Below, piece by piece: positions 23,375 through 33,010 of a stretch of 64,000 nt of DNA (position 1 is its first letter; each line of letters begins with the position of its first letter). The notes under the pieces are model-generated. The model saw only the letters and a program-made list of their open reading frames with translations, was not told the DNA's origin and ran no database searches. This DNA comes from Paralvinella palmiformis (Eukaryota > Annelida > Polychaeta > Terebellida > Alvinellidae), in assembly GCA_025642065.1 (NCBI GenBank), contig JAODUP010000219.1:186001-250000 (forward strand), in the 5' to 3' direction. A program made the position numbers and the translations under genes.

Positions 23375-26300
23375 AAGGATAAGCAAGTCTGAAAAGGTGA
23401 GTTTTCAAATGTTGGGAAACGGGAAAAGAAAAACTTTTTGCTTTTTTCAGTAATTAATGCAAGTTTTGAAGAACTGGGCTGCTTCAGTGCTCTGATCACT
23501 TTTATATGCCAACATTCATGGATAATTAAGATTAGCAATTGATTGTGATGGACAGCAACTGTTAATTCTGTACTATTTAACCAAAATTAGGGATACATAA
23601 GTGCCCTGGGCTTCTAATTTAATACATTAATACTGTCCATACAGAGATATTTATTAATAAGGCCGTTTTATTGGACCTTGGAAAAAATTCACAGATAATG
23701 AAAGATTAATAATTTTTCTAATTAGATTGATCAAAATATGCGGGTATAGATTTGGCTACACAGAAAGCATTTGATGACATTTTCGGCATTTCTTTAATCT
23801 CTGCCCATTAGAAAGACCGGGATTATTTAGATAAGAGCCAACACATGCCAAAGTTAACTGAATCAATATCTCTTCCTCAAATCATCCCAAATTTTGTTAC
23901 GACTAATAATACTAATATGGATAAATCCAGACTGCACTTTTAAAAACCATGCCACACCTTACAATTATGGCACATAATACAACCAAAATGAGGCTTACCT
24001 GGAAACAACTGATGCCAAAGTTTGCTACATATTTGTATGTTGGCAACTCTGCTCGATATTCCACCTTCAGTTCCGGCGCTATTGCGATAATCGTCTTGAC
24101 GACAACCTCCTCAATATCATCCCAGATTTGCTGCACATCAAATCCCATTCTGTCCAGTTGTTTGAAGACACTGCTCATGGTTCTCTTGGAGCCATCTTCC
24201 TCCGATTCTGTGTGCAGGTAGTTGATGCTGTGCTTGTTCAGGGAATAGTTCGTTAAATGCATATACGCCTCTCCCAAGTTCTTATTTGTTGGGTGCTGGT
24301 AAGGAATAGTACAGAAGCGAGTCAAGCCTTCTTTGCAGATGTATATCTCCAACGGATCCAGGCTGGCCAGAACGACGTATATCCGAAAATCAAATTTCAA
24401 GCCCTCGAGCAGCAGGGGATTGGTAATATATTGTTGAGCGATGTAACGCTTGTTGTTGCTGGATATGAAATCTTTTGGCTCTTGGATCAAGTAGATACCT
24501 TCTCCCTGCGAACCCTCATCGGGCTTGATTATGTAAACCTGTTTTAAACGTCTCTCATGAGCGCGTCTGGCTACGTCGCAGAATTCGCTGAATTGCTGCG
24601 GCAAGAACCAAGACTGTGGGTGGAAGTCGTATTCCTCCGGATACAGTCTGTGCATCAAGTCCAGTGTACGACCAAGATTTATTTTCCGAACCACCTCCAC
24701 CATTCCTAATAACAACAAAAACAACATTAGTATTACAGAAAAAAACGTAATGTAAATATTGAAGATGATGAAGCTACAGCTCCAGATAGTGGTATAATTA
24801 ATTTATTTCACCTTACACTTTAGAGTCATATGTATTTTTTAATATAAGAAAATTTACATTTAAAATATTTTTCTCATCCATAAACACAGGTGGTAATATT
24901 AAAAGTAAAAAACATGACCAATAAAGTTGAGCTGTTTAGTCTTGCCACTGGTCACACATAAGATACATGATTGAGGGGTGCTGGCCCAAGGAAGCATCCT
25001 TCATACACAATTGCATTCCTGTCGCTCTACAATAATACTGCCTCCTCCAGCACTCACAGGGCAGCAATACAGAATGATGATGGAGTTGAAATATCCCAAA
25101 GGTTGTCATTTGGGATATCCAACTACCAGTAAGACACTTTTGGATCTCAGTATGATTAATAATCATTGATATTATTTATTATGCAACAGATGTGTATACA
25201 TGTGATGGTATCCTGGTGACAGGTCGAATATATGTTAATGGTACAAATACATCCTGGTTTGTTTTTACAAGCCAAATCTAAGAATGTTATAAAAAAACAC
25301 AATTAGTATCATATTATTATATTAAGACCAATGAAATATAATTGAAAGATGAACAGCACATGCAGATTTAGTCAAATATATTTAGCTTACAACATTCACA
25401 GAATGAGCTTTTAAAGTTAAGATTATGTTATAATAAAATATTTGAAGAATTTGCAGTAAGACATCATTTTCAACTTCATGAAAATATATTTCCCATAAAA
25501 GGGAATGACTCACTTACCCCTTGTTTAAGGGCTTGTGCATTTAAAATTTATTTCTTATCTGCAATCAAAACTCTTCCATACAAGTTTTATCACAATGTAC
25601 ACAAATAATTGATACAGCTTAAGTTGTCATAATTACAGAATGATTCATCTTATTATATGTGAAGAATCACTCCCCAACTCAAACATTTATATCTATACCC
25701 CAAGTAATAATAATAATAATGGCCGAAATGGCAGTTTTTAACGTGGCTGGCAACCTCAATTGCTCAAATGAGGGAGACACGTATGGTCTGTAATTTATAG
25801 CTTCCCCATAGAGACTAATTCTAAATAAATTTAAATTTTAGAATATATGGCATATTCAGAGAAAACCTTGCCAATGCCACTTGCCGGTTAGAGAAAAACT
25901 GCTCCTACTATAGTGCCATGGTCGAGGCGTGAACCTGCGACCTCCTGCACAAAATGACCATAGCTATAGGTAAATAGTCTCATGCTCTACCCATGAGGCC
26001 AAAGAGGCATACGTGGATAGCAAGAGACAACCATGCAGTCCAATTTATTAAAAAATTCCATACAAATCCACTTGATTCATCTGGATTTATACCTCCTACA
26101 ACATGAACTAATATGGCTATTCCACATGGAAAGCAATCTGTTCCAGCTGATTTAACAATAAATCTAATTAAACATGTTTATGCACAAGAATGTTACTGAT
26201 GATTAAACACATACTTTGGGGACAACCACTGATATAACAGAAAATATAAACAAACATGATAAAACAAGATATTAGTCTTCTCATCAATTATAATTATGAA

Positions 26301-28497
26301 AACTTATTTTGGAAGGATTATATATTGATACTACCAGATTGGTCATTAGATGCTGAACTTCCTAATGATACAGACACTCAAACGTTGTGTGGTGTTTACA
26401 TCCAGCAAAAAACATACGTATTTGACAGTTAATCAGATCTATCTATTGGCTCAAAGTGCACTTCACTGCTTCATCATAATGTCGCATATTTTAAAGCATT
26501 TTTTAAAGTTCCTTCCGACTCAATAAACGGCTGTATGTCATTCATGATGTAAATTTAACAAGATAATTGCATTTTGTTCTGGAATAAGTCTTTGCTCATA
26601 CTTGTTTACATGCTTTTGTACAGGCTCTACAGACTTTTGGTCAAACTGCTGGGTTCAAGTGACGTCAGTATTCAGGAGCTTCCGGTCTGTCTAGCTTCAA
26701 AATGGCGGTGCCCCCAGGCCATTAAAATTTGATTAATCAGCACTTTAAATTGGATTATTTAATGTGTGGGTGATCGTTAACACATTTTGACATCATTTAT
26801 GATATTTGTGAGCATAGCTGTGTTAGTTCTGAAATTTGAAATGAGTAGACTATCCTTTTAATGTGTTAAAAATATACTCAACACATTTTTAGTGTTTAGT
26901 AAGTTCAAATACATACCTGGGAATTTATTCACCTTGCCAGCAATGACATCTTCTGCCTCTGTGAAGTGGACACTGTTCCAATATAAGTCACATGTTCCCC
27001 CATCACGCTTTACCCATTGGATACTGAATATAAAAATTTAAGTAAACTCAAATTGTAAACAACTGTTGTAACAGACAACTTAACAAAAGTTATACAGAAC
27101 TGCTGATATATATGTTATTCTATATTACTTTATTAGTAAATACAAATACCACTTGGTTATTTATACCTTAAACCAATTAATGAATAATGAGTAAATTATC
27201 TTTGAGGTGGAAAGATCTATATTATATAGACTATATAATAATATTTAAATATAGTATATTTTAATAATAGGCTGTTGTTACGTATCCGTATCTGAGCATC
27301 GGAACCGTGTTCGTTGGTGATAAAGATCTGAGCATTCAGCATCGTAACCATGTTCATCAATGTTATTATAAATCTGAGCAATTTCATGATTGTTTTTACC
27401 TTTTCATCTGTTCGCATCAGTTTCAGTGATGGGAGCTTAGTTGTAATTACTGCTCCCGATGTTTAATAAAGATATTAGATTAAGTCTATTAATAGGCATT
27501 ATGTTTTTTTTTCAAAGGCAGTATTTTTTCCAGGAGATTTCCAGATTTCGTAAAATTTGAGGACATTAATTGAATTTGTTAATTTCCAGGTTTTCTAGGA
27601 CATGTGGGAGCTATGATGATTTGTAAAGGTACATGGCTGTTCTACCTGCTATTTCCCTAGGTTTTCATTTGTACCTCTTCAAAACTATGAAGTAATAGCC
27701 AATGAGGAATAATTGGTGCATATGCATTGAGTGCTCAGACCTATAATGCTGAGGAACAGGGTTCTGATCCTCGGATAAGTAACCACTTCGGTATCCGGGT
27801 AATTATAATAATAAAACCATTTAAACAAGAAATAGCTATTCATAATTTATGAATACTCATATTAATTAAGTTACATATTAGGTAGATCTATATTCAAATC
27901 TGCTGAACATCACCAGTATACCTAAAATGCTAAATCAGCACCATTTTATACAACTTTTTCAAATCAACACCCACGAAAACTAGATTCTATTTCTTATGAT
28001 ATTACAGATATGTAATGTATTAAACAACAACATCTGCATTATAAAGTAGGTTTATTTACGTTGTGATCAGTGATAATTTCGGCTCGTGACGTCATGTTAC
28101 ATGTAATGATGTATGGTCATAATCTGGTGCTTAATTTATAATAATTACTAAATTAGTCACTTTTTAACTTTTACATCTACTTTTAGTGGTTAACTGAAGA
28201 AATACAGCAGTCTGTTTGAAGCTAATTAATTAAATCGTTAAAGTATGGATCTACTAAGTATTTTAGTAGTATGCTAACCTCTCTCCAGCCAAGATCTTTC
28301 AGACATAAACGCAGAACATCCACAGTAGACTTAGCTTTCGACGTGTCTATGGATATAGCCGACCTATTCTTTGGCTGGGGGCCTGGTTCAACACGAAATC
28401 GGTTTTTCTTTGCCCTGAACCTCAGCGCTTTCCTCTCCGCTTTCCACGCTGCATACCGAAAATCAGTCGGCTTAAATGGGCACAGAGGATTCTGCAT
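16696..28497 (-). CDS. TTLL11: Tubulin polyglutamylase TTLL11-like, complete, 7 exons
   Basis: TTLL11 is a tubulin tyrosine ligase-like enzyme that adds long glutamate side chains to tubulin tails of cilia, axonemes and spindles, using ATP. Seven exons total 1878 nt (625 aa plus stop). The TTL core spans roughly residues 75-420: VNKFPGM, FHPQSWFLP, the nucleotide-binding IIKPDEGSQGEGIYL (164-176), LKFDFRIYV, YMHLTNYSLNKH, and LLEVNANPSLRID (metal/ATP ligands E357, N359). The later exons carry the TTLL11-specific tail: DFDWLRILDRTANIFLDCLG, MGSTGFRTFAR, DIMYIDLQRRWEH, GFQGFIEAFFLIAKKRFPGD. All introns are GT-AG. One oddity: at intron 1 the best homology reaches 15 nt upstream of the only in-frame acceptor. 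The gene lies wholly between the two 2.3-kb inverted blocks. Confidence 0.93.
17288..17397 (-). CDS. TTLL11: TTLL11 exon 6
   Basis: 110 nt reading KCCLTTSGTGFSNASLDIMY, then IDLQRRWEHVSPQRTS, with acceptor TTAACAG and donor CAG|GTTAGT. It completes codons on both sides and corresponds to the TTLL11 stretch ending in ITRRW. Confidence 0.9.
17624..17854 (-). CDS. TTLL11: TTLL11 exon 5
   Basis: After a short linker (RIVIDDPKSATHDSGDECEY) it encodes YPRKYSTDFDWLRILDRTAN, IFLDCLGVRG and STGFRTFA, matching the region after the catalytic core in TTLL11. Acceptor CTGTCAG, donor TAG|GTAGGA. It continues exon 4 by completing an AGA codon. Confidence 0.92.
17855..22580. other. TTLL11 intron 4, left and middle part
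   Basis: About 4.7 kb of AT-rich intron. It contains (CA)n at 19688-19741, (AT)n at 19797-19850, a poly-G run near 20700, a possible tRNA-like repeat near 20290-20430, a family-C SINE at 21900-22172 and a CT tract near 22205-22230. No exon between 17854 and 22962 was recognised. Confidence 0.6.
21900..22172 (-). repeat. tRNA-derived SINE, family C
   Basis: Minus-strand copy sharing CTCAAATGAGGGAGAYGCATA, TGGTCTGTAATTTAT and CTCCTCCTACTATARTGCCA with 25706-26009 and (reverse complement) 56828-57063. It lies in TTLL11 intron 4. Confidence 0.6.
22581..22922 (+). repeat. tRNA-derived SINE, family A, in TTLL11 intron 4
   Basis: Head GTGGTCTAGCGGTTAAG (A box) with a mutated B box (GGATCAATCCC), body GGGGGATGTTAAGGATCCCC, end ATACACCCCGAA. 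It lies antisense to TTLL11 and is older (more diverged) than the two copies in the inverted blocks. Confidence 0.85.
22962..23158 (-). CDS. TTLL11: TTLL11 exon 4 (ATP/metal-binding EVNANPS)
   Basis: Begins ILGFDILLQADGKPVLLEVN and continues ANPSLRIDFEHEV. Acceptor TTTCTCAG, donor AG|GTATGC at 22961, ends in phase 2. A family-A SINE begins 39 bp past the donor. Confidence 0.95.
23332..23369. repeat. (AT)n microsatellite in TTLL11 intron 3
   Basis: Uninterrupted TA tract. The rest of intron 3 (23159-23998) shows nothing else. Confidence 0.9.
23999..24705 (-). CDS. TTLL11: TTLL11 exon 3 (catalytic core)
   Basis: 707 nt, acceptor TTATTAG before 24705 and donor CAG|GTAAGC at 23998. It holds the nucleotide-binding loop IIKPDEGSQGEG, LKFDFRIYVVLASLDPLEIY and MHLTNYSLNKHSINY. 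It ends GISCFQ in phase 0. Confidence 0.95.
24975..25140 (-). repeat. Partial SINE, family A (3' half)
   Basis: CCTCCTCCAGCACTCACAGG and GCAGCAATACAGAATGATGA resemble the minus-strand 3' part of family A, strongly diverged, without the tRNA head. It lies in TTLL11 intron 2. Confidence 0.5.
25706..26009 (-). repeat. tRNA-derived SINE, family C, in TTLL11 intron 2
   Basis: Minus-strand copy with an (AAT)n tail at its left end, then GGCCGAAATGGCAG, CTCAAATGAGGGAGACACGT and a tRNA-like part at the right end (GCGTGAACCTGCGACCTCC ... CTCTACCCATGAGGCC). Confidence 0.7.
26010..28278. other. TTLL11 introns 1-2, remaining sequence
   Basis: Apart from exon 2, this holds AT-rich intron, a tRNA-like fragment near 27720-27810 (GGGTTCTGATCCTCGG) and a small direct repeat around 27290-27400 (GATAAAGATCTGAGCA-like twice). 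No further exon was found. Confidence 0.4.
26917..27007 (-). CDS. TTLL11: TTLL11 exon 2
   Basis: Encodes RDGGTCDLYWNSVHF... to VNKFPG, with donor CAG|GTATGT. The acceptor TAAAG|CGT (start 27007) keeps frame with exon 1. A stronger-looking acceptor TTCAG at about 27022 would add IQWVK, but in a phase that does not fit exon 1. The exact 5' boundary is therefore uncertain. Confidence 0.8.
28279..28497 (-). CDS. TTLL11: TTLL11 exon 1 (N-terminus)
   Basis: ATG at 28497; basic N-terminus, then ISIDTSKAKSTVDVLRLCLK and DLGWRE, which matches the conserved entry to the TTL fold. The donor is GAG|GTTAGC at 28278, ending in phase 0. The vertebrate protein is longer at the N-terminus, so an upstream start is not excluded. 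Confidence 0.85.
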
Positions 28498-28620
28498 TTT
28501 CCGTTACAAGCAATTTACTGTTGCATTAAACAACTTTTGTTTAGTTCAATCCATCCGTGTTTTATTTACCGCCACCATATTTGTTGTCTCGGTGTATCAC
28601 GGTAATACCTAAATGATATA
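28498..28620 (-). promoter_or_regulatory. Probable TTLL11 5' UTR / promoter
   Basis: Immediately upstream of the TTLL11 ATG. A YY1-like core (ATGGTGGCGG on the minus strand, about 28566-28576) is visible; no X-box was found here. Weak evidence. Confidence 0.25.
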
Positions 28621-29726
28621 CTATCTATTTTATTGCAAGCTTCGACGAGCGATCATTCTCGCACTCTGACCCATAAGTCTTGAAACGTGTTTTTCCTCTA
28701 TTCCCAGATATATAATCTTGTTCTTAATAATATTTAGTTATTACAACTTTTAGTGTTTTATACATAAAAATTAATTATGGATAAATTAAAGAAAAAATGC
28801 TATGATTTCCGCCCATAAAATCTTTATATACTACATATACTGTCTGTATATGGCACCACAGTACACCTTATAAGTTATATTTTTCCTATAATTAAAACTA
28901 CCACCCTATTGATATAGCCCCAATTAATTGATATTATATTGCTATTATCATTTACAGCACTTAACTTATGTTGTTGAATTAATGTGCTTACAACACTGGC
29001 ATGAAATACTGCACATAAGGAACTAATATAGCTGATTTAATTATTTATATTAATTTAGTACCTCCATGTTGATTCTATACACACAGTGTATGAGTATATA
29101 TATATATATATATATAAACTGATTAAAATGTGTTTTTTTGGCTCACCCTAAATTAAGGCCATAATATAGTTAATCTTAACTTGATCACGATTTGAGTTCT
29201 CCTGGTAAAATGAGTTATTTATGCACACTTGATATTGTTGGTATTAAATTAACTGAGATCAGCTAGTGCACATGCAGCTAGTACACATTTTTATTTACAT
29301 ATACTGAATATGACTGGTTCTGGTTAAACGAAAGGTTATGTTGATATAGTTAATATATATGTTGCTGATGTCATTTCAGATTCGAGTGCGTGGGTCATTC
29401 TTCAATTTGGGTATCTTTTCAGTCTTTTCATCCTGGAGATTGAATTAAATTGTAAAAACCTCAGATATCTCACCATAACGATTAATAGCATTGTGTTCAA
29501 GAAAAGTAATAACCAAATTGTCCAATTATCCGAACCTACGACTCATAGGGGGGTCAAGCAGGCCAAAAGTGTCATTGGTGTTTTTTTATTGATGATCGAA
29601 CTCTTGTCTCCATGGTAAGTCATTCATACAGGAGACTGTGGGTTGTCAACAAATTATCATTCCCCAGGTGTCAGCACTGATGTTCTAGATCACTGCCATT
29701 GACCAGAATGGAGAGAAACTTGAAGC
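28621..29726. other. Gene-free stretch between TTLL11 and right inverted block
   Basis: AT-rich, with a short (AT)n tract near 29096-29116. Nothing else is recognised. Confidence 0.4.
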
Positions 29727-29742
29727 AGACTATTTATAACAA

Positions 29743-31712
29743 GAGGTGTTACTTCGCGTTTTAACATGGGGCGCCATTTTGAATTCATGGAGGGTCAGGG
29801 CCCTAGCGACCGGAGGTAGATTGTCACGGACAGCTCCCTTCGTTAACATGCCGCCTAATGGGACTGGTTCATTCTGCGCCGCTTTCGGCTGCAGTAACAG
29901 GAAAAGTATGCACAAACAAAGACATTCCCGAAAGGAAAGGAAAGCTAGTGTAAAAATTGGATATGTTATGGCTTTTTTAAAATAAAGGATATTTAAAAAA
30001 TAAGCATAACAATTTGAAGTAGACACGCCCCTACTTGACATGACCCAAGCAGTAGGCCCAATCAGGATCTATCTAGATCTATATTTGTTTCAGACAAAAT
30101 TTTATTAAATTTTATTGAACAATATCAACCTATTAATCACAAAATGGGTATGTAAGATATACATAAGCTTACAGTTACATGTACTGGAGCCACTGAAGAT
30201 GTTACGGGCGTGAGGTATATTTTACTTTGTTATTGTTAATAATATAATTGGACTTCTAAAATTACATTACTATAATAAGAAAAAAATTCCCTAATTACAG
30301 TAATTATAAGTAGCTGAGTATTTACATGATCACCTGCATCCATATTTATTTTTAAACGTAAGCAATTGGTACTTATTGATATATATGGACTTCTATTTAT
30401 AATTTAAATGTTATGAAATTAATTATTAAATACCTCAACTAGTGGTAGAAACATTCATTTTGTTATTTTTCTATTGAAAGAAGTAAAAGATGGTTTATTA
30501 ATTGTTGTCGTTCAGATATATGATGAGGAAAGATTTAAATTACTTGAATACTAATTGTAGAATGTATGATATGCATTTCACTGAAACGGAATTCATGAAC
30601 CAGACAACTTATCTAGAATGCTATTCGAACTATTTTTGATGTACCAAATCCACCGCATGCATCCACTGAAATCAAAGAGGAAGGTATTAACAGATAGGAG
30701 ACCTATACAGGAGACAGGACCAGCTATGATGGTAATTAATATTTATAAATATTAATGGTGAAAATTGGTATTATAAAATTAATTAAATAAGAAACAAGGC
30801 ATCAAACCCATTTCATATCTTAATACAAAAAAGGATTACTGGTGTTATCTGTTACAGTGGTCAATGCATGTGTCTATTACATCTCTGGGTATATTCTGTC
30901 TAACTTTAAACAGTTCACTGATCTGGACTAAATGTCATATTTTTGTAGTAGTGGTTGTTTAGAGCTGGAAGCAATTTGGGTTATTCTGTCCATTTGATAA
31001 CAAATGACTGATTGTAACTGTAGATGAACCCGTGGCACAAGAGATTTGATGCCGCTTATTGTATGAAAGAACTAATTTCTCTATCTCTAACATGTTAACG
31101 CAAACATAAACATTGTTAATATTCCATGTATATTCTTTGTTCTCAGCTGGGCAGGCCTATATTGAATGAACTTATAATTTTTTTAGTTAATATATGATAA
31201 ACGGACATGATGAATATATGGTGAATTGTGTTATGGTTGCGTTATAATAGCTGTATATATCATTATATGTCTATATCCAAATAATTTTTTTATGGACTAT
31301 GATAAACTGACATGATGAAAGTATGTTTTTGTGCATTTACCTCATATATACTTAACTGTTTTCATTAAAAAAACTACGCCTTCCACACACAAAGCTGCGA
31401 AATAACCTAAACCACATTAATTTATTTTCTAATCAACTGTCAAGTGATAGCAAATTGTAGGCTATGAATTAATTAAGTGACTGGGCTGTGAAATCACTTA
31501 ATTATTTATTTACAGTTTCAGAGCTTTAATAAAAGAGTATGTGATCGTGTAACATATAGTACTAGTATTGGCAATTCATTTCAACCATCGCACACATGTA
31601 CACGATCACATGTGGACAACCAAAGAGCTTTTGTTTATCTGAGAAATACCACCCGGTCGCTGGAGGCGCCACTGGTTCAAAATTCAACATGGCGCGGCAA
31701 GAGTAACGCCTC
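29743..31712 (+). mobile_element. TIR-like element with THAP-like first exon (right copy)
   Basis: Left end GAGGTGTTACTTCGCG, right end (complement) GAGGCGTTACTCTTGCCGCG. Subterminal GCGCCAT.TTGAATT and AGCGACCGG are inverted between the ends over about 70 bp. The inside is AT-rich without a transposase, so it is non-autonomous. Confidence 0.5.
29848..29985 (+). CDS. THAP-like zinc-finger N-terminus, fragment
   Basis: MPPNGTGSFCAAFGCSNRKS has the first C-x4-C of a THAP DNA-binding domain (normally C2CH over about 90 aa). A donor-like AAAA|GTATGC follows the RK codons, so this may be a captured first exon. The tail read from the intron side is not THAP-like. The left copy meets an early stop. 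P-element transposases and their domesticated relatives begin this way. Confidence 0.4.
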   Translation: MPPNGTGSFCAAFGCSNRKSMHKQRHSRKERKASVKIGYVMAFLK

Positions 31713-31749
31713 TATATTTAAGCTCTCTGGTACAACTAAACAGGAAGTG

Positions 31750-32097
31750 AGCTCCGGTGCCCTAGCGGTTAAGCACCCGGCACTCGGTGCCAACGGTCAC
31801 AGGTTCGAACCCCGTAAGAGGTCGAAACTTTTTCAGGGATTAATTTCTCGGCTCACTACATCGTGGGTGGCTGACCATGTTAAATGGCGCTGCCGTCTCC
31901 ACTGAATTATTTAAAATAAAGGGGGACGTTAAAAACCCCCTGAGGACGTAAAACACTCTGGCAGTGACCACCTCAGGGTATTCGCTCCATCTTTCCGTAC
32001 TGCTCCCCTGTGAGTGGTGGGGGAGGAGGTTTCTCAACCACTCCAACATAGAAGCTGTGCTGATTAAGCGACAGCCTGGGGATTCTCCCCGAACAAC
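31750..32097 (+). repeat. tRNA-derived SINE, family A (right arm)
   Basis: Intact A box and B box (GGTTCGAACC at 31802-31811), 3' end CCCCGAACAAC. The arm homology ends exactly where the SINE ends. Confidence 0.85.
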
Positions 32098-32380
32098 TAA
32101 ACCTAAAACATAAACAGGAACGTACTCTGGCTTCCAGCGTATCCAGGATAGCTTGACCCCCAACATGGCGGCAAGAACAAATATCACGTGATTTTATGAC
32201 GTCAGTGCAAAACCTCAATAGAGCCACTGCACCTCCAGTAGTATGAATAAACTTGTAGCGGCATTTAGTAAGGTAACATGGCGACGTCAGCGTTAAACTT
32301 TTGACATCCATTTTTTCCGTGTGTATTGGTTATTTCGATAAACACTGATTCAAAAATATGAGGAATAAATACACTGATAT

Positions 32381-32717
32381 TGTATGATATGCATTTCACT
32401 GAAACGGAATTCATGAACCAGACAACTTATCTAGAATGCTATTCGAACTATTTTTGATGTACGAAATCCACCGCATGCATCCACTGAAATCAAAGAGGAA
32501 GGTATTAACAGATGGGAGACATATACAGGAGACAGGACCAGCTATGATGGTAATTAATATTTATAAATATTAATGGTGAAAATTGGTATTATAAAATTAA
32601 TTAAATAAGAAACAAGGCATCAAACCCATTTCATATCTTAATACAAAAAAGGATTACTGGTGTTATCTGTTACAGTGGTCAATGCATGTGTCTATTACAT
32701 CTCTGGGTATATTCTGT
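32381..32717 (+). repeat. 337-bp partial duplicate of the right-arm element interior
   Basis: Matches 30563-30899 base for base except for a few substitutions, same orientation, same length (337). It shares the sequences absent from the left arm, so it derives from a right-type copy. Confidence 0.95.
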
Positions 32718-32929
32718 ATATTTCTACACAGCCGCGCGCACATACACATACTGACATAGTGCATTTAGTAACACTTTTATTATTACACAGAAGTAAAAAA
32801 ATTAATATCAATATTTATATTTAATCGATGTGCTAAAAGTTCCCTTATAACTTATTTCAAAAATACAAAGGTAGCCTGGACATTCGTATGAGAAATTAGG
32901 GTCCTGTTACAATATGTGACAATTAAAAC

Positions 32930-33010
32930 ATGTCCGGCTTAAGTTGGCGCCGGATGGAGGATGACCGACTCAAAAGCCGTACGTCTGGCCACCTTACCTC
33001 GGTCCCAGGT
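32930..33010 (+). CDS. Candidate first coding exon, function unknown
   Basis: ATG followed by 26 charged codons (MSGLSWRRMEDDRLKSRTSG...) and a strong donor CCCAG|GTAAAA, in a short CpG-containing island. No downstream exon could be joined; fusing it to the GT61 exon acceptor breaks frame. It might be a 5' exon of an uncharted plus-strand gene, or chance. Confidence 0.25.

Larger units (their letters stand above)
29727..32097 (+). repeat. Right arm of the 2.3-kb inverted repeat bracketing TTLL11
   Basis: Near-identical reverse complement of 10414-12749. It consists of a TIR-like core (29743-31712) followed by a plus-strand family-A SINE (31750-32097). It keeps sequence missing from the left arm (around 30765-30830) and a longer THAP-like frame. 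Confidence 0.93.

Noticed and set aside
23949..24547. Plus-strand ORFs over TTLL11 exon 3
   Set aside because: Antisense shadows of the catalytic exon, with no independent motif.
28271..28612. 113-codon plus-strand ORF
   Set aside because: It overlaps TTLL11 exon 1 in antisense; the minus strand has the TTLL11 homology and a proper donor.
31802..31811. tRNA gene suggested by intact A and B boxes
   Set aside because: It is the head of a 340-bp SINE with other copies in the window, and no complete cloverleaf with a proper acceptor stem is seen.
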